From an uncultured Oscillospiraceae bacterium (GTDB taxonomy: Bacteria; Bacillota; Clostridia; Oscillospirales; Oscillospiraceae), in the NCBI GenBank assembly GCA_905236265.1, contig CAJOOV010000231.1:1-6347 (forward strand): a stretch of DNA of 6,347 bases, in the 5' to 3' direction. The position numbers were made by a program, and so were the translations under genes. Under the pieces are notes generated by a model. It had not been told where the DNA came from, made no database searches, and was given only the letters and a program-made list of their open reading frames with translations. How positions within the stretch are numbered: the first letter of the stretch is position 1; every line of letters starts with the position of its first letter. Positions 1 through 5,429 of the stretch are shown one piece after another.

Positions 1-2
1 AT

Positions 3-533
3 AAAATGAGCGTAGCGCGCTTGGGCTGCGAGAATATCCCGCACCTCCGTATCGGTGAGCAGAAGGTCGCCCTTCACCGGCTTTCTGTCGTTGCCCTCGC
101 CGGAAATGCGGGAGAGCACATAGACGGCGGTATCCCCCTCCCCTTCCATGGGAATCTCATACTCCGGCTCCGGCATGACAGCGCCCATGCCGTACATGAC
201 GGCCAGCGCATGGTGCTCTCTCGCCTCCCGCTTGATCTGGGCGATGAACGCCTCCTTCGCCTCCTCCCGGACGGTCTCATAGGCGTTCATCCACTGCTTT
301 GTGGTGACGCTGAAGCCCGCCCGTTCCAGCCCCTGCTCCACGGTCACATAGAAGCGGCTGTTCACGTCCCCGGAGCCGGTGCCGCCCTTAATGGTGTTCC
401 GGGCACCGCTGCCGTAGAGGGCCACCTGACCCGGCTGGGAGAGGGGGAAATCCCCCTTCCGCTTCAGCATGACCATACACTCCGGCGCAAGCTCTCTCAG
501 CCGCTGCATGTGCTCCTTTTCGTATTCATACAT
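3..533 (-). CDS. Glycoside hydrolase family 3 protein (beta-glucosidase-like), N-terminal 177 residues, runs off left edge
   Basis: The N-terminal part of a probable beta-glucosidase/beta-xylosidase-type enzyme that releases sugars from the non-reducing ends of oligosaccharides. Starting at the ATG at 533, residues 40-58 carry YGSGARNTIKGGTGSGDVN, a glycine-rich segment typical of the GH3 C-terminal domain. Residues 141-156 (SRISGEGNDR, then KPVKGD) followed by LLLTDTE match the conserved strand and loop of the same domain. Because this domain comes first, the gene probably has the permuted order in which the TIM barrel with the nucleophile Asp follows; that part is outside the window. No signal peptide is visible, so a cytoplasmic enzyme is likely. 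The start is supported by an AAAAGGGG ribosome site (542-549) eight bases upstream. A near-consensus promoter lies just before it, so it is probably transcribed separately from the upstream gene. Substrate cannot be told. The family call is fairly sure; the permuted order is inferred. Confidence 0.87.
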   Translation of the reverse strand, partial: MYEYEKEHMQRLRELAPECMVMLKRKGDFPLSQPGQVALYGSGARNTIKGGTGSGDVNSRFYVTVEQGLERAGFSVTTKQWMNAYETVREEAKEAFIAQIKREAREHHALAVMYGMGAVMPEPEYEIPMEGEGDTAVYVLSRISGEGNDRKPVKGDLLLTDTEVRDILAAQARYAHF

Positions 534-572
534 TGGTTTCGCCCCTTTTCCCAAAATGATTTTACCGTTTCT

Positions 573-601
573 ATCATAATCCGGCGCTCTGTCCCTGTCA
601 A
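573..601 (-). promoter_or_regulatory. Sigma-A promoter for the GH3 gene
   Basis: On the minus strand, TTGACA (plus 596-601) and TATGAT (plus 573-578) are separated by exactly 17 bases (579-595). The -35 is a perfect consensus and the -10 matches five of six. Transcription would start near 566, giving a leader of about 33 bases before the ATG at 533. The -35 box overlaps the stop codon (598-600) of the upstream gene. I see no clear operator or catabolite-control site. Confidence 0.8.
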
Positions 602-1530
602 TTGTCATTTCCCATGCGCCGTGCCAGTGCGCTCCAGCGCTGCTTCAGGTTCTCCATCAGCTCCGTGTGGTCATGGGAGCGCAGGCCGGGGAACGCCTCC
701 AGCATACGTCTGGCGCTCAGGACATTCCGGGAGAGCAGGCGCTCGTAAATGCTGTCCGCACGCTGCTGCAGCTCTGCCCGCTTCTGCTCCATCTCCCGGC
801 GGTAGGCAGTGTAGCGCTCGTTCACGCTCTCCATCAGCTCCGCCCTGCCAAGGGCGGCCTGCACCTGACCTTCTCCCACCTTCCGGGCGGTTTTCAGGGT
901 CGTGCCGCCGATCACCTCTGTGAGTTTGTCACTGACGGCGCGCAGCCTGCCCTGCACCTCCTCCAGCTCCTCCAGATACCGTCTCATTCTGGTGAGCATG
1001 ACCACGGTAAGCACCAGATCCGTGAGGAAAACGGCGTATACCACCCCCAGCAGAATCATTCCGGGGAGCAGGGGGATACGGGCGACGATCTGGTCTCTCA
1101 CCCACGGGTGGATCTCGTCAGCGGCGACCAGAATCGCCAGCCCCCAGATCAGGGAGAACTCCAGACAGATATACCCCCGGAAATGAAAGGGCTTTTGGGA
1201 GTAGTCCCACCAGCGGGTGTGAAACAGCCTGTCCAGCGCCCAGCCCCCTGCCAGCTCCACAAGGGTGGCCAGAAGCGTGCCCAGCAGAAACAGCAGAGGC
1301 AGGTTTTCCTGCGCTCCCCCGGAGGCATACTGTCCCAGAAGGCACAGCACCCCCACCATGCCCACGCCGTAAATGGGGCAGATTGGGCCGTTGAGAAAGC
1401 CCCGGTTCACCACCAGACCCTGACTCACCGCCTGATAGACCACCTCAAGAACCCAGCCCAGAAAGCCGTAAATCACAAAAAACCAGAGATATTGATACAA
1501 TGTCCCGCTGAACACCATGCAGCTTTTCAT
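598..1530 (-). CDS. PF06541 family ('putative ABC transporter permease', CmpB-like) membrane protein
   Basis: A 310-residue membrane protein of the family named ABC_trans_CmpB; the biochemical role of this family is not established. About five hydrophobic segments are visible near residues 12-36, 50-67, 77-97, 118-138 and 154-180. Family hallmarks lie between them: YGFLGWVLEVVY (21-32), NRGFLNGPICPIYG (42-55), ELAGGWALDRLF (92-103), WWDYS (107-111) and NF-like FHFRGYICLE (115-124). Residues 183-310 form a charged, probably cytoplasmic helical tail with coiled-coil character (RYLEELEEVQGRL and following), longer than the short tails common in the family. The ATG at 1530 is preferred because AGGGAAAGG precedes it; an upstream TTG at 1551 and an internal ATG at 1518 are alternatives. 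The gene is divergent from the HerA-like gene and has its own probable promoter. No ABC ATPase gene is adjacent, so a transporter role is doubtful. Family call fairly sure; function unknown. Confidence 0.88.
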   Translation of the reverse strand: MKSCMVFSGTLYQYLWFFVIYGFLGWVLEVVYQAVSQGLVVNRGFLNGPICPIYGVGMVGVLCLLGQYASGGAQENLPLLFLLGTLLATLVELAGGWALDRLFHTRWWDYSQKPFHFRGYICLEFSLIWGLAILVAADEIHPWVRDQIVARIPLLPGMILLGVVYAVFLTDLVLTVVMLTRMRRYLEELEEVQGRLRAVSDKLTEVIGGTTLKTARKVGEGQVQAALGRAELMESVNERYTAYRREMEQKRAELQQRADSIYERLLSRNVLSARRMLEAFPGLRSHDHTELMENLKQRWSALARRMGNDN

Positions 1531-1572
1531 CCTTTCCCTGAACCGGCGCAAGGCAGGTTCCTATTCCTCCCT

Positions 1573-1601
1573 ATTGTACTCCCTTCCCCTCCTCCCGTCC
1601 A
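1573..1601 (-). promoter_or_regulatory. Probable promoter of the CmpB-like gene
   Basis: On the minus strand, TGGACG (plus 1596-1601, four of six to TTGACA) and TACAAT (plus 1573-1578, five of six to TATAAT) are 17 bases apart. Transcription would begin near 1566, about 36 bases before the ATG at 1530. The spacer (1579-1595) is almost entirely purine on this strand, which is unusual. The call rests on box matches and position only. Confidence 0.6.
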
Positions 1602-1620
1602 GAGCTTGGGAGACTTGCCC

Positions 1621-1649
1621 TTGTGTTTTTTATGCCTTCATGGTAGAAT
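1621..1649 (+). promoter_or_regulatory. Probable extended -10 promoter of the HerA-like gene
   Basis: TTGTGT (1621-1626) and TAGAAT (1644-1649) are 17 bases apart, and TGG (1641-1643) immediately before the -10 forms an extended -10 element. Transcription would begin near 1656, leaving a leader of about 37 bases to the ATG at 1693. It lies back to back with the minus-strand promoter at 1573-1601, so the two genes share one divergent control region. Confidence 0.65.
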
Positions 1650-1680
1650 ATGAAAAATACGCTTTCAAAGACAGTTTATG

Positions 1681-1686
1681 GGAGGG
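1681..1686 (+). promoter_or_regulatory. Ribosome binding site that fixes the HerA-like start at 1693
   Basis: GGAGGG sits six bases before the ATG at 1693. The in-frame ATG at 1678 would place this Shine-Dalgarno sequence inside the coding region and has no good site of its own, so 1693 is the likely start. Confidence 0.85.
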
Positions 1687-1692
1687 AATACT

Positions 1693-3285
1693 ATGCTGCT
1701 GAACAATCAAATCCTCATCGGCAAGGGGGATGTGCCTGTCTTTCTCCGTCCGGAGATGGCCAACCGCCACGGGCTCATCGCCGGAGCCACGGGCACGGGA
1801 AAGACGGTGACGCTGAAGGTGTTGGCGGAGGGCTTTTCCGATCTGGGCGTTCCGGTGTTTCTTGCGGACATCAAGGGGGATGTCAGCTCTCTCGCCCTTG
1901 CAGGCACGCCGGGGGAGAAAATCTCCCAGCGCCTCGCCCAGTGCGGCATTGAGGAGCAGGACTTCCGTTTTCAGGGCTATCCCGTCCGCTTCTGGGACGT
2001 GTTTGGTACAGGGGGCATTCCCGTGCGTGCCACGATTACCGACGTTGGCCCCATGCTCCTCAGCCGTCTGCTGGGCCTCTCCCCGGCGCAGGAGGGCATT
2101 TTGAATATCGTCTTCCGTGCCGCAGACGACAACGGCTGGGAGCTGATTGACCTGAAGGATCTCCGGGCTATGCTGGTCTGGGTGGCAGAGCACCGGAAGG
2201 AGCTGACCCTGAGCTATGGCAATGTGTCCTCCCAGAGCGTGGGAGCCATCCAGAGGGCGCTGCTGGCGCTGGAGGGCGAGGGCGGCGAGCTGTTTTTCGG
2301 TGAGCCTGCCCTGAATATCGGCGACTGGTTCAGCGCAGGCAAGGACGGACGGGGAACGGTAAACCTGCTCAACTGCGTGGAGCTGGCGCACAAGCCTCTG
2401 CTCTATGCCACCTTCCTGCTGTGGATGCTCAGCGAGCTGTATGAAAACCTCCCGGAGGTGGGGGATCTGGCAAAGCCCAAGCTGGTCTTTTTCTTCGACG
2501 AGGCGCACATGCTCTTTGACGATGCGCCCAAGGCGCTGCTGGACAAGATCGTGCAGGTGGTGAAGCTGGTGCGCAGCAAGGGCGTGGGGATTTTCTTCAT
2601 CACCCAAAGCCCTTCCGACATCCCCAATGAGGTGCTTGCCCAGCTCAACAACCGCATCCAGCACGCCCTTCGTGCCTACACCCCTGCTGAACAGAAGGCC
2701 GTGCGTGTCGCCGCCCAGAGTTTCCGGGCGAATCCCGCCTTCAAGACGGAGGATGCCATCAGCAGCATGGGAACCGGCGTGGCGCTGGTGTCCACACTGG
2801 ACGAAAACGGCGTGCCCACCCCGGTGGAGCAGGCGACCATCTGCCCGCCCCAGTCCGGCTTTACCCCGGTGGAGGAGAACGCCGTGGCTATGCTGGTGGC
2901 AAGAGACCCCCTCTATGCCACCTATAAAGACGCTGTGGACAATGTCTCCGCCTATGAGGAGTTGACCGGGCTTGCTGAAGAGCAGGCACGGCAGGCAGAA
3001 GAGGAGGCCGCCGCCCTGCAGGAGGAGCGGGAGCGTGCCGCTGCGGAAAAGCAGGCTCAGCGGCAGGCGGCGAAGGAGGCCAAGGAGAAGGCAAAGCCCT
3101 CTCAGGTGGAAAAGAGCCTGAAAAAGGCGGGGCGCAGCGCCGCAAGAACCGTGGGCAGAGATTTGGGGCGTTCCGTGACCCGCGGCGTGCTGGGCACCAG
3201 CAGAACCAAGTCCAGAGCGGGCAAGGCGGCCAGCAGCTTCACCAGCAGCCTGTTCAGCGACCTGTTCAGCAGCTTTATCAAGTGA
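1693..3285 (+). CDS. HerA-like P-loop ATPase (DUF853 / YjgR family)
   Basis: A 530-residue ATPase of the HerA/FtsK superfamily, resembling E. coli YjgR (DUF853). Family members are predicted DNA-translocating or helicase-like hexameric ATPases, but the cellular role of the YjgR branch is not settled. Walker A is GATGTGKT at residues 31-38. Walker B is KLVFFFDEAH, with Asp269 and Glu270. A sensor-like ITQSPSDIP follows, then NRIQHALRA (about 320-328), typical of the HerA C-terminal region. Residues about 428-468 are Glu/Ala/Gln-rich and likely form a coiled coil. After this come a Lys/Arg-rich stretch with SVTRGVLGTSR and a Ser/Phe-rich end (SSLFSDLFSSFIK). Length is close to the roughly 500 residues usual for YjgR. 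It is a single-gene unit with its own promoter and terminator. No nurA nuclease, Mre11/Rad50 or defence partner is adjacent, which argues against the archaeal HerA-NurA resection role here. Family call sure; function inferred only. Confidence 0.92.
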   Translation: MLLNNQILIGKGDVPVFLRPEMANRHGLIAGATGTGKTVTLKVLAEGFSDLGVPVFLADIKGDVSSLALAGTPGEKISQRLAQCGIEEQDFRFQGYPVRFWDVFGTGGIPVRATITDVGPMLLSRLLGLSPAQEGILNIVFRAADDNGWELIDLKDLRAMLVWVAEHRKELTLSYGNVSSQSVGAIQRALLALEGEGGELFFGEPALNIGDWFSAGKDGRGTVNLLNCVELAHKPLLYATFLLWMLSELYENLPEVGDLAKPKLVFFFDEAHMLFDDAPKALLDKIVQVVKLVRSKGVGIFFITQSPSDIPNEVLAQLNNRIQHALRAYTPAEQKAVRVAAQSFRANPAFKTEDAISSMGTGVALVSTLDENGVPTPVEQATICPPQSGFTPVEENAVAMLVARDPLYATYKDAVDNVSAYEELTGLAEEQARQAEEEAAALQEERERAAAEKQAQRQAAKEAKEKAKPSQVEKSLKKAGRSAARTVGRDLGRSVTRGVLGTSRTKSRAGKAASSFTSSLFSDLFSSFIK

Positions 3286-3326
3286 GCGCTCTGCTGCGCT
3301 GACGAAGGGAAAACAGAGAAAACAAG

Positions 3327-3372
3327 AGTGCGTATTTTCAACGTCCGGCGCTGAAAATACGCACTTCTTTTT
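3327..3372 (+). terminator. Strong intrinsic terminator after the HerA-like gene, possibly working in both directions
   Basis: AGTGCGTATTTTCA (3327-3340) pairs perfectly over 14 bp with 3352-3365, around an 11-base loop (3341-3351). A run of T follows at 3368-3372. It begins 41 bases after the HerA-like stop. On the minus strand the sequence beyond the stem is also T-rich (complement of 3310-3326), so it may stop read-through from the convergent peptidase gene too. Confidence 0.88.
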
Positions 3373-3392
3373 CTCAGGCAGGGGCTCTCCCG

Positions 3393-3418
3393 CACTCCTT
3401 CAGTCACTTCGTGACAGC
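3393..3418. repeat. Intergenic palindromic repeat, copy 1
   Basis: A 26-base unit CACTCC-TT-CAGTCACTTCGTGACAGC that differs from copy 2 at only two positions. It contains a GTCAC-TTC-GTGAC hairpin at 3403-3415. It has no T-tract and lies between two convergent genes. It resembles REP-type short palindromes scattered through intergenic DNA of Oscillospiraceae-like genomes; that resemblance is from memory, not a search. Confidence 0.75.
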
Positions 3419-3428
3419 GCCGCTGTAG

Positions 3429-3447
3429 GGGCGCACGGCGTGCGCCC
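3429..3447. repeat. GC-rich perfect inverted repeat between the two palindromic repeat copies
   Basis: GGGCGCAC and GTGCGCCC form an 8-bp perfect stem around GGC (3437-3439). It sits centrally between the two copies of the 26-base repeat. No T-tract follows on either strand, so it is not a normal terminator. It is probably part of the same composite intergenic repeat. Confidence 0.7.
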
Positions 3448-3450
3448 GGT

Positions 3451-3476
3451 CACTCCCCCAGTCACTTCGTGACAGC
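3451..3476. repeat. Intergenic palindromic repeat, copy 2
   Basis: The second copy of the 26-base unit (CACTCC-CC-CAGTCACTTCGTGACAGC), exactly 58 bases downstream of copy 1 and in the same orientation. Its hairpin is GTCAC-TTC-GTGAC at 3461-3473. Confidence 0.75.
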
Positions 3477-3516
3477 CTTTCGCAGATGGGCTGAAAAGGG
3501 TCGGGCAAAGGGGGGA

Positions 3517-3540
3517 CTCCCCCGGTCTGCCTGGGGGGAG
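3517..3540 (-). repeat. C/G-run hairpin just past the peptidase stop codon
   Basis: CTCCCCC (3517-3523) pairs with GGGGGAG (3534-3540) over 7 bp around a 10-base loop. It begins four bases beyond the C39 peptidase stop on the minus strand. The following bases on that strand are TCCCCCC then TTT, which is too weak for a classical terminator. It may stabilise the 3' end of the transcript or be another part of the intergenic repeat. Confidence 0.5.
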
Positions 3541-3543
3541 GGT

Positions 3544-4572
3544 TCACGTCTCCCCTGTCTCTGTCTCCTCGGGGGTGGCAGGCTCAAAGACCCAGAGGTT
3601 TCTGATCTGGTTTTCGATCTCTGACCACTTCCACACGGCGGCGCTGTTGGCGGGGCTGTTGGGGTCACGGATGAGCAAGCCCTCCTCCGTGTGCCCATAG
3701 ACCACGATAAAGTGTCCGTTATCCGTGAAGATACCCTTCCCCATGGCAAGAATCACCGGCTTGCCCTCCTCTACGGCGGCAATCACCTTGTTCTCGTCCA
3801 GCGGCAGCTCCTTGCTGGTCAGGCCGAAATTGATACACGCCTGACTCATCAGCGTCCACGCAGAGCCGGAGCCAGCAGTATAGTACCCGTTCTCGGCGGC
3901 AAAATTGGCAACGCTGAGAGGGTCGTTGTCGTGATAGCCAGTCAGGTAGATGGACACCATAGACAGGCAGGTAGGGCCGCAGCCGGAATAGCCCACCATG
4001 CCCTCTCCGTAGGGATAGTAGCCCCAGCGGCTGTCCCACTGGATCAGCTCCGGGATGACCCCCTGCTCCACCTCGCCGGACAGGTCGATCTCCTGTTTGA
4101 TGCCCGTGGCAGTGTAATCCAAATAGCCCGCCGCAAAGGGCATTGCCTCCGGGAAACGGGTGACAAAGGTGAGAATCTCCTCTGGATAAAGATCCGGATA
4201 AAGCTCCATATTGCGCAGCACATAGGCAGCCTCCGGGTGCTCATCCAGCGCCTGATACAAGGTGCCTGCATACCCCTCGTCATCGGCGTACTGCTCCAGC
4301 GAGGCCGCCTGCGGCTCCTGTACGCTCTCCGGCTCAGTCTCCTGCTCACTCTCCCCCTCCGTCTGGGCGGAGGCTTCGGCTTGCGTTGTAGTGGTGATAG
4401 TCTGCCCCTGCGGCTCCTCCCCGCCGGGATGGAGGGTTCGGATACCTGTAAAAATCCCGCTTACACCTGTGCAGAGCAGGAAAAGAAAGGCGATGAGAAA
4501 CATCCCCCGCTCGGCGCCCGACCACGGGCTTCTCCGCACCCGGCGCCTGCGCTGCACTGTAGCTGCTGCCAT
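3544..4572 (-). CDS. Membrane-anchored C39-like cysteine peptidase domain protein
   Basis: A 342-residue protein with a positively charged N-terminus (RRRRVRR, 8-14) and one hydrophobic segment (about 23-45). This topology points to a signal anchor holding the rest outside the cell. Residues about 50-90 are a Thr/Glu/Gln-rich acidic linker. A helical segment with repeated 'YP-EE' and 'HPE' patterns (about 95-150) precedes the catalytic domain. The peptidase_C39_2-type domain has the oxyanion Gln178 (IQWDSRWG), Cys198 in GYSGCGPTC, His287 in NGHFIVVYG and Asp303 in IRDPNSP, so the catalytic set looks intact. Substrate is unknown; cell-wall or secreted peptides are possible. Unlike bacteriocin-processing C39 domains it is not fused to an ABC exporter. 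The ATG at 4572 is chosen because GGAGGAAG lies eight bases upstream; a GTG at 4581 is too close to that site. It is monocistronic, with its own promoter. Confidence 0.87.
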   Translation of the reverse strand: MAAATVQRRRRVRRSPWSGAERGMFLIAFLFLLCTGVSGIFTGIRTLHPGGEEPQGQTITTTTQAEASAQTEGESEQETEPESVQEPQAASLEQYADDEGYAGTLYQALDEHPEAAYVLRNMELYPDLYPEEILTFVTRFPEAMPFAAGYLDYTATGIKQEIDLSGEVEQGVIPELIQWDSRWGYYPYGEGMVGYSGCGPTCLSMVSIYLTGYHDNDPLSVANFAAENGYYTAGSGSAWTLMSQACINFGLTSKELPLDENKVIAAVEEGKPVILAMGKGIFTDNGHFIVVYGHTEEGLLIRDPNSPANSAAVWKWSEIENQIRNLWVFEPATPEETETGET

Positions 4573-4595
4573 ATAACTCACTTCCTCCGCCGTGT

Positions 4596-4608
4596 CGGGA
4601 TTTTCCCG
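4596..4608 (-). other. Small hairpin in the peptidase mRNA leader
   Basis: CGGGA-TTT-TCCCG forms a 5-bp stem with a 3-base loop, between the promoter at 4632-4660 and the ribosome site. It is short and may be chance. It is noted because it lies within the roughly 50-base leader. Confidence 0.3.
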
Positions 4609-4631
4609 CTCTTCACGGCCATTTCTATGAG

Positions 4632-4660
4632 ATTATACCATTTATTCCCCCGCCTGTACA
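4632..4660 (-). promoter_or_regulatory. Extended -10 promoter of the C39-like peptidase gene
   Basis: On the minus strand a perfect TATAAT (plus 4632-4637) is preceded by TGG (extended -10), with TGTACA (plus 4655-4660, four of six to the -35 consensus) 17 bases upstream. Transcription would begin near 4625, about 53 bases before the ATG at 4572. Confidence 0.78.
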
Positions 4661-4704
4661 GAGTGAAATTGACCTTATTGCCCCCGAAAGGACGGCTTTT
4701 GAGG

Positions 4705-4770
4705 AAAAACACCCCTCCCGGCAAGGCCAACGTCAGGAAGGTGATAACGTTGGGCAAGTCAGGAGGGGTG
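4705..4770 (-). terminator. Long imperfect intrinsic terminator of the tsaE-tsaB-upp operon
   Basis: Arms at 4710-4733 and 4747-4770 are each 24 bases long. The outer 9 bp (CACCCCTCC with its complement) and the inner 6 bp (CAACGT with its complement) pair perfectly, with a mismatched middle and a 13-base loop. On the minus strand the stem is followed by TTTTT (plus 4705-4709). It begins 11 bases after the upp stop codon. Confidence 0.85.
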
Positions 4771-4781
4771 GTCAATGTCAT

Positions 4782-5414
4782 TTATTTTGTGCCGAAGATA
4801 CGGTCGCCTGCGTCGCCCAAACCGGGGACGATATAGCCGTGCTCGTTCAGCTTCTCGTCAACAGCGGCGACGTAGATGCCCACGTCGGGATGCTCCCGCT
4901 GCATCAGCTCAATGCCCTCGGGGGCAGCGAGAATGTTCATCATCTTGATGTTCTTGCAGCCGTAGCCCTTCATCATCTCCACTGCGGCGCTGGCAGAGCC
5001 GCCGGTGGCCAGCATGGGGTCTACAATGATGACCTCCCGCTCGGAAATATCAGGGGGCATCTTGCAGTAGTAGGTGACGGGGGCAAGGGTCTCCGGGTCA
5101 CGATAGAGTCCGATGTGTCCCACCTTGGCGGAGGGCAGCATGGAGAGCATTCCGTCCACCATGCCCAGACCGGCGCGGAGAATGGGCACGATCGCAACCT
5201 TCTTCCCTGCCAGCGTCTTGCAGTGGGCGATGCCCACAGGCGTCTCAACCTCAATGTCACGGGTGGGCATGTCACGGGTCGCCTCGTAGCACATCAGAGC
5301 GGCCAGCTCCCCGATGACGCTGCGAAACTCTCTTGTTCCGGTGTTCTTATCCCGGATAATCGCCAGCTTGTGATGAATCAGCGGATGATTAAAGATATGG
5401 ACATTCTCGGACAT
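4782..5414 (-). CDS. upp: Uracil phosphoribosyltransferase
   Basis: Converts uracil and PRPP into UMP and pyrophosphate in the cytoplasm (pyrimidine salvage). The 210-residue length is the family standard. The PRPP-binding loop is VDPMLATGGS (131-140). The uracil-binding C-terminal segment is GYIVPGLGDAGDRIFG (193-208). Arg80 in VPILRAGLGM (76-85) and LYRDPETL (103-110) are further conserved landmarks, so the enzyme looks intact. A strong AGGAGGT site eight bases upstream fixes the start. The gene follows tsaB after 15 bases with no room for a usual promoter or terminator between them, so it is probably co-transcribed with tsaE and tsaB. An internal promoter within tsaB cannot be excluded. 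No uracil permease (uraA) or PyrR-type attenuator is visible next to it. Confidence 0.97.
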   Translation of the reverse strand: MSENVHIFNHPLIHHKLAIIRDKNTGTREFRSVIGELAALMCYEATRDMPTRDIEVETPVGIAHCKTLAGKKVAIVPILRAGLGMVDGMLSMLPSAKVGHIGLYRDPETLAPVTYYCKMPPDISEREVIIVDPMLATGGSASAAVEMMKGYGCKNIKMMNILAAPEGIELMQREHPDVGIYVAAVDEKLNEHGYIVPGLGDAGDRIFGTK

Positions 5415-5420
5415 AGTAAT

Positions 5421-5427
5421 ACCTCCT
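5421..5427 (-). promoter_or_regulatory. Ribosome binding site of upp in the tsaB-upp gap
   Basis: AGGAGGT on the minus strand lies seven bases before the upp ATG (6 or 8 depending on which base is counted as the end) and directly after the tsaB stop codon. It is a near-perfect Shine-Dalgarno sequence and suggests upp is translated strongly and independently of tsaB. Confidence 0.85.
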
Positions 5428-5429
5428 GT

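Noticed and set aside
598..1530. A defence or transport system made from the CmpB-like and HerA-like genes
   Set aside because: The genes are divergent with separate promoters, no nuclease, ABC ATPase or other effector is adjacent, and no mobile element borders are seen.
667..1653. A 328-codon plus-strand reading frame opposite the CmpB-like gene
   Set aside because: An antisense shadow; the minus-strand product matches PF06541 motifs, while this one is His/Gln-rich with no known signature.
1650..1952. A possible leader peptide or upstream frame before the HerA-like gene
   Set aside because: Its ATG at 1650 lies directly after the -10 box and upstream of the predicted transcription start, and it overlaps the real gene far beyond leader size.
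1630..2664. A 344-codon minus-strand reading frame opposite the HerA-like gene
   Set aside because: It is antisense to a gene with clear Walker A and B motifs; its His/Gln/Leu-rich translation shows no domain and it has no promoter or ribosome site of its own.
3393..3476. A minimal CRISPR-like repeat-spacer-repeat
   Set aside because: There are only two copies, the 'spacer' holds its own perfect palindrome, and no cas genes are near; an intergenic palindromic repeat fits better.
4578..4781. A 67-codon minus-strand reading frame between upp and the peptidase gene
   Set aside because: It begins right after the upp stop, runs through the upp terminator hairpin and the peptidase promoter, and has no ribosome site.
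3691..4836. A 381-codon plus-strand reading frame opposite the C39-like peptidase
   Set aside because: An antisense shadow of a gene with an intact catalytic set; it also runs through that gene's promoter and the upp terminator.
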